Part shown: piece after piece, positions 55,036-64,000 of the stretch
Layout: every line of letters begins with the position of its first letter
How positions within the stretch are numbered: position 1 is the first letter of the stretch
Assembly: GCF_900101955.1 (NCBI RefSeq)
Contig: NZ_FNAQ01000002.1
Location: 186,001 to 250,000 of the forward strand
Direction: 5' to 3'
Origin: Desulfuromonas thiophila
GTDB lineage: Bacteria; Desulfobacterota; Desulfuromonadia; Desulfuromonadales; Desulfuromonadaceae
Length of the DNA stretch: 64,000 bases
Notes under the pieces: generated by a model
What the model was told of the DNA's origin: nothing
Database searches by the model: none
What the model saw: only the letters and a program-made list of their open reading frames with translations
Position numbers and translations under genes: made by a program

Positions 55036-56271
55036 ATGACCTGTTCGAATCCTGCCTGGTGCCCCTGTGTTGTCGGGCCTCAAACCGGCCAGATGCTGGA
55101 GCTCGGTCACCCGCTGGTGTTGCGTGATCGTTATACCGATGCCTGGCCGCAAACCGCCTGTGGCGCCTTGCTGTTGCTGCAGGATCAGCAGGGCCGGCCG
55201 TTGGCCTGGGCCCTGCGCGACGCCGATGGGCCGGTGGTGGCCCGGGTGATTGCCGCGCCCGCCAGTGCTGCCGCAGAATTGCTCAGTGTCGACTGGTTTG
55301 TCCGGCGCCTGACGCAGGCCGTGCAATTGCGGCGTGACCATGTGGATCTGGAGCAGACGGATGCCTATCGGCTGGTCAATGGCGAAGGTGACGGTCTCAG
55401 CGGTTTGACGCTTGATTGCTATGCTGGCCATCTGCTGCTGCAAATGTACGGCCATTGCTGGCAGCTGCATCGCCGGGCGCTGCAGGAGGCGATCGTGCGG
55501 TTGCTGGCGCCGGTCTCGCTGCACGAAAAGTTTCGTCCGCGCCAGACCCGGGGGCTCAGTCGCGAGGAACAGCAGGACCTCTGCCGGCTGGTGCACGGCC
55601 AGGCGCCGCCGGCTCCCTTGCTGGTGCAGGAAAATGGTCTGTATTTCCAGGTGGATCTGATGGCCGGTCTGCACAGTGGCCTGTTCATGGACCAGCGCGA
55701 CAATCGCCGGGATCTGATGCGACGGGTTGCTGGCCGGCGGGTGCTGAATCTGTTTGCCTATACCGGGGCATTTTCGGTTGCCGCCGCTGCGGCAGGGGCG
55801 CGTCAGGTTACCAGCGTTGATCTGTCGGCCGCCGCCTTGCAGCAGGCCCGGCAGAATTTCGGGCATAATCGCCTCAATCCCAAACGACATGCCTTCATTT
55901 GCGCGGACTGTTTTGAGATTCTGCCGCAACTTGGCCAGCAGGCGGAGCGTTTCGATCTGGTACTGATGGATCCGCCCAGTTTCTCCAGCACCGCTAAAAG
56001 CCGTTTCACCACCGCCGCCGGCACGGTCAGTCTCGTGAGGCAGGTCCTTGACCTGCTGGAGCCGGGTGGGCTGTTGATTGCTTCATCCAACCACCAGAAA
56101 ACCGACCTGGCCGACTACCTCAAACTGCTGCGGCGGGCCGCGCTTGACGCGGTTGCCGGTTTGCGGGTTATTCACTGTGGCGGCCAGTCCGGTGATTTTC
56201 CGCACAGTGTCAGTTTTCCGGAGGGTCGTTACCTGAAATACGTTGTGGCAGTCAAGACGGCCATGGTCTGA
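55036..56271 (+). CDS. Class I SAM-dependent rRNA methyltransferase (RlmI-like)
   Basis: 411 residues with an N-terminal PUA-like region (LGHPLVLRDRYTD), LMAGLHSGLFMDQRDNR, the SAM-binding motif LNLFAYTGAFSVAAAAAG and the catalytic-type MDPPSF, then RRAALDAVAG…YLKYVVAV. This is the RlmI/YccW architecture, which methylates C1962 of 23S rRNA in E. coli. Start uncertain: ATG 55036 is used; ATG 55093 is possible. Divergent from the hypothetical gene at 54241. Confidence 0.88.
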   Translation: MTCSNPAWCPCVVGPQTGQMLELGHPLVLRDRYTDAWPQTACGALLLLQDQQGRPLAWALRDADGPVVARVIAAPASAAAELLSVDWFVRRLTQAVQLRRDHVDLEQTDAYRLVNGEGDGLSGLTLDCYAGHLLLQMYGHCWQLHRRALQEAIVRLLAPVSLHEKFRPRQTRGLSREEQQDLCRLVHGQAPPAPLLVQENGLYFQVDLMAGLHSGLFMDQRDNRRDLMRRVAGRRVLNLFAYTGAFSVAAAAAGARQVTSVDLSAAALQQARQNFGHNRLNPKRHAFICADCFEILPQLGQQAERFDLVLMDPPSFSSTAKSRFTTAAGTVSLVRQVLDLLEPGGLLIASSNHQKTDLADYLKLLRRAALDAVAGLRVIHCGGQSGDFPHSVSFPEGRYLKYVVAVKTAMV

Positions 56272-56296
56272 TGTTGCCGCCTTTTTTCAGAAGGCG

Positions 56297-56325
56297 TTGG
56301 CCCTGCTGGCCTTTGCTGCTATAAT
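56297..56325 (+). promoter_or_regulatory. Sigma-70 promoter of the 56388 gene
   Basis: TTGGCC (56297–56302), 17-base spacer and consensus TATAAT (56320–56325), 62 bases upstream of the start codon. Confidence 0.75.
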
Positions 56326-56387
56326 GCCACTTTTATGTGATTGCTGCTAAAAAGCGTGGCCTCTGATGGCCCGATGGAACGGGATTC

Positions 56388-56918
56388 ATGACAGCCTCTT
56401 CGGATAATGGCGGAATCGTTAAAAATATCTTTGCCGGCTATTTTATTCTGTTGCTGCATGTGCTGCTGTTGGTGGTACTGGGGCTGTTTATTGTATTTTT
56501 CCGTGGTCTGGTGCTCTATCTGCCCTGGATTGTTGGTGGCCTGACGGTTCTGTTGTTACTGTCCGCTTGGTGGTTCTATCGTCGCTACCGGCGCGGCGCC
56601 CGGTCGCTTGCCGGTGCCCTGGCGGCGGTTCCGACCGGGCGCGCTGTGGAGATTTCGCTGCTTGGCGGACTTGCCAGTATGCGGGTCGGTGCGCCCGTGG
56701 CCGGAGCCGGTGGTGGGCCCGTGCCATTGCAACTGGAAGATCCTCGCAGCGCCAGATTGCGTCAGCTCGATCGCCTGCTGGAGATGTATCAGCAGCAGCT
56801 GATCAGTCGTGAGGAGTTTTTGGCGCTTAAGGCTGAGTTGCTCGCGGCCTTGCCGGAAGAGCAGGATTCGGGGCAGGGCACGACCATCGCAATCCGCTGC
56901 GAGACGACGGAACCCTGA
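56388..56918 (+). CDS. Small two-TM protein with SHOCT-like C-terminus
   Basis: 176 residues. Two transmembrane helices (about 15–37 and 45–63) lead into a basic stretch RRYRRGAR and a soluble domain; the C-terminal [32 protein letters not shown] is a SHOCT-type short helical motif. Such proteins are common and uncharacterised. A good promoter precedes it, and tRNA-Pro follows 76 bases downstream. Confidence 0.75.
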   Translation: MTASSDNGGIVKNIFAGYFILLLHVLLLVVLGLFIVFFRGLVLYLPWIVGGLTVLLLLSAWWFYRRYRRGARSLAGALAAVPTGRAVEISLLGGLASMRVGAPVAGAGGGPVPLQLEDPRSARLRQLDRLLEMYQQQLISREEFLALKAELLAALPEEQDSGQGTTIAIRCETTEP

Positions 56919-56994
56919 AGCCCGGGCGGCCGTGGCGGGAAAAAACTGGTTGCATTTTGCTGGAGCCGGTGCTAAAGAACAGCGTCTTGAATGT

Positions 56995-57071
<77 letters not shown>

Positions 57072-57078
57072 TCGTCAG

Positions 57079-57155
57079 GCGCCAGTAGCTCAGCTGGATA
57101 GAGCATGTGACTTCTAATCACAGGGTCGAGGGTTCGAGTCCTTCCTGGCGCGCCA
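57079..57155 (+). tRNA. tRNA-Arg (anticodon TCT)
   Basis: 77 bases. Acceptor arms GCGCCAG/CTGGCGC, discriminator G, encoded CCA. The anticodon stem TGTGA/TCACA encloses CTTCTAA, giving TCT. Confidence 0.97.
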
Positions 57156-57184
57156 CGATGGCCGGCCCCGATCGATTTTCGCAG

Positions 57185-57213
57185 TTGACAAATAGAGGCA
57201 AGGTGCATACGAT
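57185..57213 (+). promoter_or_regulatory. Promoter of tRNA-His
   Basis: Consensus TTGACA (57185–57190), 17-base spacer and TACGAT (57208–57213). Transcription would start just upstream of the tRNA-His at 57231. Confidence 0.8.
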
Positions 57214-57230
57214 TGCCGCTCGTTTTGTGT

Positions 57231-57307
57231 GGTGGGTGTAGCTCAGTTGGTAGAGCGCTGGATTGTGACTCCAGTTGTCGAGGGTTCAAGTCCCTTCACT
57301 CACCCCA
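57231..57307 (+). tRNA. tRNA-His (anticodon GTG)
   Basis: 77 bases with the extra G at position -1 pairing with C73, acceptor arms GTGGGTG/CACTCAC, encoded CCA, anticodon stem CTGGA/TCCAG around TTGTGAC (GTG). Confidence 0.97.
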
Positions 57308-57319
57308 ATTTAATTACCA

Positions 57320-57382
57320 GACTCGATCGTCGATGTTCTTGTCGGACTCCCGACGGGTGCAGCCAGGATCGGGTCTTTTTTG
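57320..57382 (+). terminator. Branched terminator after tRNA-His
   Basis: GACTCGATC and GATCGGGTC pair around an inner GTCGG/CCGAC hairpin, directly followed by TTTTTT. It separates tRNA-His from tRNA-Leu. Confidence 0.65.
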
Positions 57383-57441
57383 TTATCAGCGATTGATGCC
57401 GCGCCTTGGTGGCGTCAGTCGTAGATGCCTCTGCAGTGTCG

Positions 57442-57524
57442 GCGAGAGTGGCGGAATTGGCAGACGCACTGGATTTAGGATCCAGCGGGTAACCGTGGGG
57501 GTTCGAGTCCCCCCTCTCGCACCA
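57442..57524 (+). tRNA. tRNA-Leu (anticodon TAG)
   Basis: 83 bases with a class II variable arm (CGGGTAACCGTG). Acceptor arms GCGAGAG/CTCTCGC, discriminator A, encoded CCA, anticodon stem CTGGA/TCCAG around TTTAGGA (TAG). Confidence 0.96.
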
Positions 57525-57535
57525 GCGATCAGTAG

Positions 57536-57566
57536 GCTGGACCGCAGGCTACGCCTGCGGTCCAGC
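57536..57566. repeat. Perfect 14-bp inverted repeat after tRNA-Leu
   Basis: GCTGGACCGCAGGC-TAC-GCCTGCGGTCCAGC. A very stable hairpin 11 bases after the tRNA, followed by TTGCCATG instead of a U-run. It may act as an RNA end-protecting or factor-dependent terminator, or be a REP-like element. Confidence 0.75.
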
Positions 57567-57666
57567 TTGCCATGCCTCGTGATACGGTTGGTGCTGCCAA
57601 CGCGCCAAGCCTCTTTAACAAGTTATTTTTAGTCTTCTTTTTAGTCCTACGGAAAGGGATTCATGC

Positions 57667-58992
57667 ATGAACGTTCAGGTCGAAGCCATAAGCCCGGTGA
57701 AGAAAAAAATCAATGTCGAGATCAGCGCTGAACGTGTCAGCAGTGAAATCGCCGCGACCTATAAGAAAATTGCCAAAAATGCCAAGATTAAAGGGTTTCG
57801 CAAGGGCAAGGTGCCAATGTCGGTGGTGGAAAAGTATTTTGCCGGCGACATGGAGCAGGACGTTGTTAACCGCCTGATCCAGGAGACCTACTACCAGGCG
57901 CTGGTCGACCACGATATCGCTGCCATCGCTCATCCGACCATCGAGCAGAGCGGTGAACTGCATAAGGATCAGCCCTTTACCTACGAAGCCCACGTCGAGG
58001 TCAAGCCCGAGGTGGAAGCACGGGACTATAAGGGACTGAGTCTGCAGAAGGAGGCTTTTGTTTTCGACGGACAACTGGTGGAAACGCGTATCGAGCAGAT
58101 GCTTGAAAGCCGTGCCCAGCAGGAGGTGGTGGTACGCGACGAAGCCCAGCAGGGCGACTTTGTTACCATCGACTTCGAAGGTTTTGTCGACGGGGTCGCT
58201 TTTGAGCATGGTGCCGCCACGGATCACGTTCTCGAACTGGGTTCCGGCAGCTTCATCGACGGTTTCGAAGACCAACTCGTCGGCATGAAGCGCGGCGAGG
58301 AAAAGGAGATAGCCGTAACCTTCCCGCAGGAATATGGCAACAAGGAGCTGGCCGGCAAGGATGCCACCTTCAAGGTGGCGCTGAAAGAAATCAAGGTCAA
58401 GGTTCTGCCGCAGCTGGACGATGAGCTGGCGGGTGAATTTGGCGCTGAGTCAGCCGAGCAGTTGCGCCAGAAGCTGACCGACAACCTGCAGCAGCAGGAG
58501 CAGAAGCGTATCGAGGAGGATCTCAAGGAGCGCCTGATGGCGGCACTGATTGAACGCAATCCCATTGAGGTGCCTGATACCATGATCGAGCGTCAGCTCG
58601 ATTTCATGCACGAGAATCTGTCACGGCGCCTCAAGGCTCAGGGTCTGAATATGGAAATGATGGGGATGAATGCCCAGTCGTTCCGTGCCATGTACCGTAA
58701 TACCGCTACCCGCCAAGTGCAGGGTAGCCTGCTGCTGGAAGCGGTTGGCCGGCAGGAGAGCATTGCTGTCGATGAGGCCGAAGTTGATCAGCGTCTGGTC
58801 GAAATCGCCGAGATGGCTCAGGCCCCGCTGGAAGAGGTAAAGAAATACTATGCGGGTGAAGAGGCCCGCAAGGGCCTGTTGGCGCAGATCGAAGAGGAAA
58901 AGGTGATGCGCTTTTTGCTCGATCAGGCCAGCATCGAAGAGGTGGCAGCCGAGGTGCTCAAGGGAACGGCTGGCGCCGCTGAACAGGAGTAA
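57667..58992 (+). CDS. tig: Trigger factor
   Basis: 441 residues. The N-terminal ribosome-binding domain has the FRKGKVP signature ([16 protein letters not shown]), the middle is an FKBP-type PPIase domain with [14 protein letters not shown] and [11 protein letters not shown], and a helical C-terminal domain follows. It is a ribosome-bound chaperone and prolyl isomerase. It leads the tig–clpP–clpX–lon order found in many bacteria; clpP starts four bases after its stop. Confidence 0.98.
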   Translation: MNVQVEAISPVKKKINVEISAERVSSEIAATYKKIAKNAKIKGFRKGKVPMSVVEKYFAGDMEQDVVNRLIQETYYQALVDHDIAAIAHPTIEQSGELHKDQPFTYEAHVEVKPEVEARDYKGLSLQKEAFVFDGQLVETRIEQMLESRAQQEVVVRDEAQQGDFVTIDFEGFVDGVAFEHGAATDHVLELGSGSFIDGFEDQLVGMKRGEEKEIAVTFPQEYGNKELAGKDATFKVALKEIKVKVLPQLDDELAGEFGAESAEQLRQKLTDNLQQQEQKRIEEDLKERLMAALIERNPIEVPDTMIERQLDFMHENLSRRLKAQGLNMEMMGMNAQSFRAMYRNTATRQVQGSLLLEAVGRQESIAVDEAEVDQRLVEIAEMAQAPLEEVKKYYAGEEARKGLLAQIEEEKVMRFLLDQASIEEVAAEVLKGTAGAAEQE

Positions 58993-58996
58993 ACCG

Positions 58997-59596
58997 ATGG
59001 CGTATGTGCCGATAGTCGTCGAACAGACCGGACGCGGGGAGCGCTCCTACGATATCTATTCGCGCCTGCTGAAGGATCGTATAGTGTTTCTTGGTGGCGG
59101 AATCGATGACCATATCGCCAACCTGGTGGTCGCCCAGCTGCTGTTTCTCGAATCGGAGGACAGTGACAAGGATATCCACCTGTACATCAACTCTCCCGGC
59201 GGTGTCGTGTCGGCCGGGATGGCCATCTACGACACCATGCAGTACATCAAGGCACCGGTGTCGACCATTTGTGTCGGCCAGGCTGCCAGCATGGGCGCTT
59301 TGCTGTTGGCGGCGGGTGCGGCAGGCAAGCGCTACGCCCTGCCGCATGCCCGTATCATGATTCATCAGCCCTTGGGAGGGTTCCAGGGCCAGGCTTCGGA
59401 TATTCATATCCACGCGCAGGAGATTCTGCGCCTGCGCGAAAGCCTCAATCGGATTCTGGCCGGCCACAGTGGTCAGTCTCTGGACAAGATTGCCGCCGAT
59501 ACCGAACGCGACTACTTCATGGGTGCCCAGGAAGCCTGTGACTACGGTATTGTCGACCGCATCGTGCAGTCGCCGGGACGGACTCCGGCCGACTGA
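58997..59596 (+). CDS. clpP: ATP-dependent Clp protease proteolytic subunit
   Basis: 199 residues. Catalytic Ser98 is in [11 protein letters not shown] and His123 in MIHQPLGG; the Asp is in the terminal region ([11 protein letters not shown]). Forms the tetradecameric barrel used with ClpX or ClpA. Immediately downstream of tig and 63 bases before clpX. Confidence 0.98.
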   Translation: MAYVPIVVEQTGRGERSYDIYSRLLKDRIVFLGGGIDDHIANLVVAQLLFLESEDSDKDIHLYINSPGGVVSAGMAIYDTMQYIKAPVSTICVGQAASMGALLLAAGAAGKRYALPHARIMIHQPLGGFQGQASDIHIHAQEILRLRESLNRILAGHSGQSLDKIAADTERDYFMGAQEACDYGIVDRIVQSPGRTPAD

Positions 59597-59659
59597 GGCG
59601 TGGCGTCGTGCCATCGCTGCGGCAGGCGGTGACACCTTTTTTTGCAAAGGAACGACTTC

Positions 59660-60922
59660 ATGGAACGACATGACAAACGCTCTGGCACGCTCACCTGTTC
59701 CTTCTGTGGTAAAACGCAGGAAGAGGTGAAAAAGCTGATTGCCGGCCCCTCGGTCTACATCTGTGATGAATGTATCGAGTTGTGCCAGGAAATCATAGAC
59801 GAGGAACTCGGCCAGCAGGCCGCCGACCAGAGTGATGTCCTGCCGACGCCGGCACAGATCCGCGAAACCCTGGATGATTATGTGGTTGGTCAGGACCGGG
59901 CCAAAAAGGTGCTGGCTGTGGCCGTTTACAATCACTACAAACGGATACGCTGCGTGGGGGCGACCCGGCGTGGCGATGAGGTGGAAATCCAGAAAAGCAA
60001 CATTCTGTTGTTGGGGCCGACGGGCAGCGGCAAAACGCTGTTGGCCCAGACCCTGGCGCGCGTGCTTAACGTGCCTTTTGCCATGGCCGATGCCACCAAC
60101 CTTACGGAGGCCGGCTATGTGGGTGAAGATGTCGAGAACATCATCCTGTCTTTGGTGCAGGCGGCCGATTATGACATCGACAAGGCCCAGCGTGGCATCA
60201 TCTATATTGATGAGATCGACAAGATCGCCCGCAAGAGCGAATCGCCTTCGATTACCCGCGATGTGTCGGGCGAAGGTGTGCAGCAGGCGTTGTTGAAGAT
60301 TATCGAAGGCACCACCGCCAGCGTGCCGCCTAAAGGAGGCCGCAAACATCCGCAGCAGGAATTCATCAAGGTCGATACCACCAATATCCTGTTTATCTGC
60401 GGCGGGGCTTTCTCCGGCCTGGAAGAGGTGATTTCCCGCCGTATCGGACGGCGCCATATCGGTTTTGCCGCCGCGGTAACCGAGGAGAAGGTTCGCCAGC
60501 CGACCGGACAATTGCTGTCCCGGGTGGAGCCGGGCGATTTGCTCAAATATGGCCTGATTCCGGAATTCATCGGTCGGCTGCCGGTGGTGGCAACGTTGGA
60601 AGAATTGAGCGAGGAGGCGCTGGTTCAGATTCTCAAGGAACCGAAGAACGCCCTGATCAAACAGTATCAGAAACTGTTCGATCTGGAGGACGTTGCGCTC
60701 AAGTTCACGGATACGGCACTGGTGGCCATCGCTCGCGAAACGGCCAAGCGCAAGACGGGTGCTCGTGGCTTGCGTTCGATTCTGGAAGAAACCATGCTGG
60801 ATGTGATGTATGACGTGCCGTCGCAGAAACACATCAAGGAGGTCATCATCAACGAAGAGGTGGTCCTGAAGCGGGCTGAACCGTTGATTGTCTACGACTG
60901 TGCTGAATCGGTAAACCAGTAG
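59660..60922 (+). CDS. clpX: ATP-dependent Clp protease ATP-binding subunit ClpX
   Basis: 420 residues from ATG 59660 after AAAGGA; a TTG at 59642 is an alternative. The zinc-binding domain has Cys13/16 and Cys35/38 (CSFCGK; CDECIE). The AAA+ domain follows with Walker A GPTGSGKT and Walker B IIYIDEID, and a [19 protein letters not shown] pore/sensor region. It unfolds tagged proteins for ClpP. lon begins ten bases after its stop. Confidence 0.98.
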   Translation: MERHDKRSGTLTCSFCGKTQEEVKKLIAGPSVYICDECIELCQEIIDEELGQQAADQSDVLPTPAQIRETLDDYVVGQDRAKKVLAVAVYNHYKRIRCVGATRRGDEVEIQKSNILLLGPTGSGKTLLAQTLARVLNVPFAMADATNLTEAGYVGEDVENIILSLVQAADYDIDKAQRGIIYIDEIDKIARKSESPSITRDVSGEGVQQALLKIIEGTTASVPPKGGRKHPQQEFIKVDTTNILFICGGAFSGLEEVISRRIGRRHIGFAAAVTEEKVRQPTGQLLSRVEPGDLLKYGLIPEFIGRLPVVATLEELSEEALVQILKEPKNALIKQYQKLFDLEDVALKFTDTALVAIARETAKRKTGARGLRSILEETMLDVMYDVPSQKHIKEVIINEEVVLKRAEPLIVYDCAESVNQ

Positions 60923-60931
60923 GGAGACTGC

Positions 60932-63295
<2,364 letters not shown>

Positions 63296-63342
63296 GGGCC
63301 TTGAAACTGGCCTGCAGGGTCGTCTCGGACCCTGTTTAGCCC

Positions 63343-63371
63343 TTGTACTGCCCCTGTATCTCTGTTATAAC
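63343..63371 (+). promoter_or_regulatory. Promoter of the HU gene
   Basis: TTGTAC (63343–63348), 17-base spacer, TATAAC (63366–63371), giving a leader of about 40 bases before the GTG start at 63418. Confidence 0.65.
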
Positions 63372-63417
63372 TGGCGCGTTTTCTACGCCCATTTCACCGA
63401 AAACTAGGAGGTTAGCC

Positions 63418-63696
63418 GTGACAAAAACTGAGCTGGTAAATGCAATAGCCGAGAAGGCCGAATTGAGCAAGAGTGATGCGGAAAAAGCCCTGAAGGCTTT
63501 CGTCGACGTTGTCACCAGCGCATTGCAGGCCGATGACAAGATCGCCCTGGTCGGTTTTGGCACCTTCAGCGTCGGTGAGCGGGCGGCACGGGTCGGCAAG
63601 AACCCCCAGACTGGCGATCAGATCGAAATCGCGGCTGCCAAGGTGCCCAAATTCAAAGCCGGCAAGGCTCTCAAGGACGCTATCAACGAGGCCTGA
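63418..63696 (+). CDS. hup: DNA-binding protein HU
   Basis: 92 residues from GTG 63418, seven bases after AGGAGG; upstream in-frame codons are excluded. The sequence [45 protein letters not shown] and [15 protein letters not shown] is a standard HU fold. It bends and compacts DNA. Downstream of lon as in E. coli (hupB), with its own promoter. Confidence 0.97.
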   Translation: MTKTELVNAIAEKAELSKSDAEKALKAFVDVVTSALQADDKIALVGFGTFSVGERAARVGKNPQTGDQIEIAAAKVPKFKAGKALKDAINEA

Positions 63697-63773
63697 AAAA
63701 TAACGCAGTTGCAGTAAATATCTTCTTTACATCACTTGGCTAATCTGATAGTTTCCACCGCGTTGCACACGAA

Positions 63774-63850
63774 GGGGCTGTAGTAGAGTCGGTTACAACG
63801 CCGGCCTGTCACGCCGGAGGTCGCGGGTTCGAGTCCCGTCAGCCCCGCCA
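63774..63850 (+). tRNA. tRNA-Asp (anticodon GTC)
   Basis: 77 bases, acceptor arms GGGGCTG/CAGCCCC, discriminator G, encoded CCA, anticodon loop CTGTCAC (GTC). Confidence 0.96.
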
Positions 63851-63867
63851 TTTTACGAGTAGATAAT

Positions 63868-63943
63868 GGGCGAATAGCTCAGCCGGGAGAGCATCGGTCT
63901 TACAAACCGAGGGTCACAGGTTCGATCCCTGTTTCGCCCACCA
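63868..63943 (+). tRNA. tRNA-Val (anticodon TAC)
   Basis: 76 bases, acceptor arms GGGCGAA/TTCGCCC, discriminator A, encoded CCA, anticodon stem TCGGT/ACCGA around CTTACAA (TAC). It follows tRNA-Asp by 17 bases and is probably co-transcribed with it. Confidence 0.96.
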
Positions 63944-63951
63944 GTAAAAAC

Positions 63952-63992
63952 AACAGGTTACAGCGAAAATGCTGTAACCTGTTCGTGTTTTT
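63952..63992 (+). terminator. Terminator of the tRNA-Asp–tRNA-Val transcript
   Basis: AACAGGTTACAGC and GCTGTAACCTGTT form a perfect 13-base-pair stem with loop GAAAAT, followed by CGTGTTTTT. Confidence 0.85.
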
Positions 63993-64000
63993 GGGGGCAG

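Noticed and set aside
54913-55929. N-terminal extension of the minus-strand hypothetical gene through the RlmI-like gene
   Set aside because: The extension lies antisense to the methyltransferase; ATG 54912 has an adjacent RBS.

Overview
The window looks like chromosomal core sequence of a GC-rich (about 60 percent by eye) member of the Desulfuromonadales (Geobacter/Pelobacter/Desulfuromonas relatives). The basis is gene content and order rather than a database search: ispE–tRNA-Gln–prs–rplY–pth–ychF–rpsF–rpsR–DUF2232–rplI–dnaB, a citrate synthase of the eukaryote-like type described in Geobacteraceae, a CimA citramalate synthase beside lysC, dusB–ntrB–ntrC, and tig–clpP–clpX–lon–hup flanked by tRNA genes.

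Layout. 1–4.7 kb: end of an NAD(P)H-hydrate repair gene, a CBS protein, tsaE, lysC, cimA and a helix-hairpin-helix protein. 4.8–8.9 kb: a 51-residue zinc-ribbon protein, a Lon-like (LonB-type) protease and an EAL/HDOD signalling protein. 8.9–15.5 kb: ispE, tRNA-Gln, prs, rplY, pth, hppA, ychF. 15.5–18.1 kb: an insertion-like segment with a frameshifted WYL regulator, a truncated metallo-beta-lactamase gene and a membrane diguanylate cyclase. 18.2–21.9 kb: rpsF operon and dnaB. 21.9–25.6 kb (minus): dusB–ntrB–ntrC. 25.9–27.2 kb: gltA.

27.3–31.0 kb holds the least explained block: a solute-binding-protein homologue with no signal peptide, a CobW/HypB-like GTPase, an ABC-type ATPase with no permease, a zinc-ribbon protein and a YgbA (NO-stimulated family) protein. 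31.0–43.0 kb: AMMECR1 and typA (minus), a PH-like membrane protein, miaB, an M42 peptidase, guaB, guaA, a small ComEA protein, gmhB, a phosphohexomutase and a Maf pyrophosphatase. 43.1–48.4 kb: dnaE, accA, rlpA. 48.4–56.9 kb: tgt with a repeat protein (minus), an apparently orphan Cas6-like RAMP protein, a TFIIB-type zinc-ribbon protein, a membrane protein with ten perfect EPT repeats and a winged helix, a Crp-family regulator overlapping a retropepsin-like protein (minus), a hypothetical, an RlmI-like methyltransferase and a two-TM protein. 57.0–64.0 kb: tRNA-Pro/Arg/His/Leu, tig, clpP, clpX, lon, hup, tRNA-Asp and tRNA-Val.

Most of the window is housekeeping: translation, tRNA modification, proteostasis, purine and amino-acid synthesis, replication and envelope sugars. 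The best candidates for new biology are the soluble binding protein/GTPase/ATPase cluster, the lone Cas6-like gene, and the decayed island between ychF and rpsF. No intact transposase, prophage gene, integrase or CRISPR array was seen.
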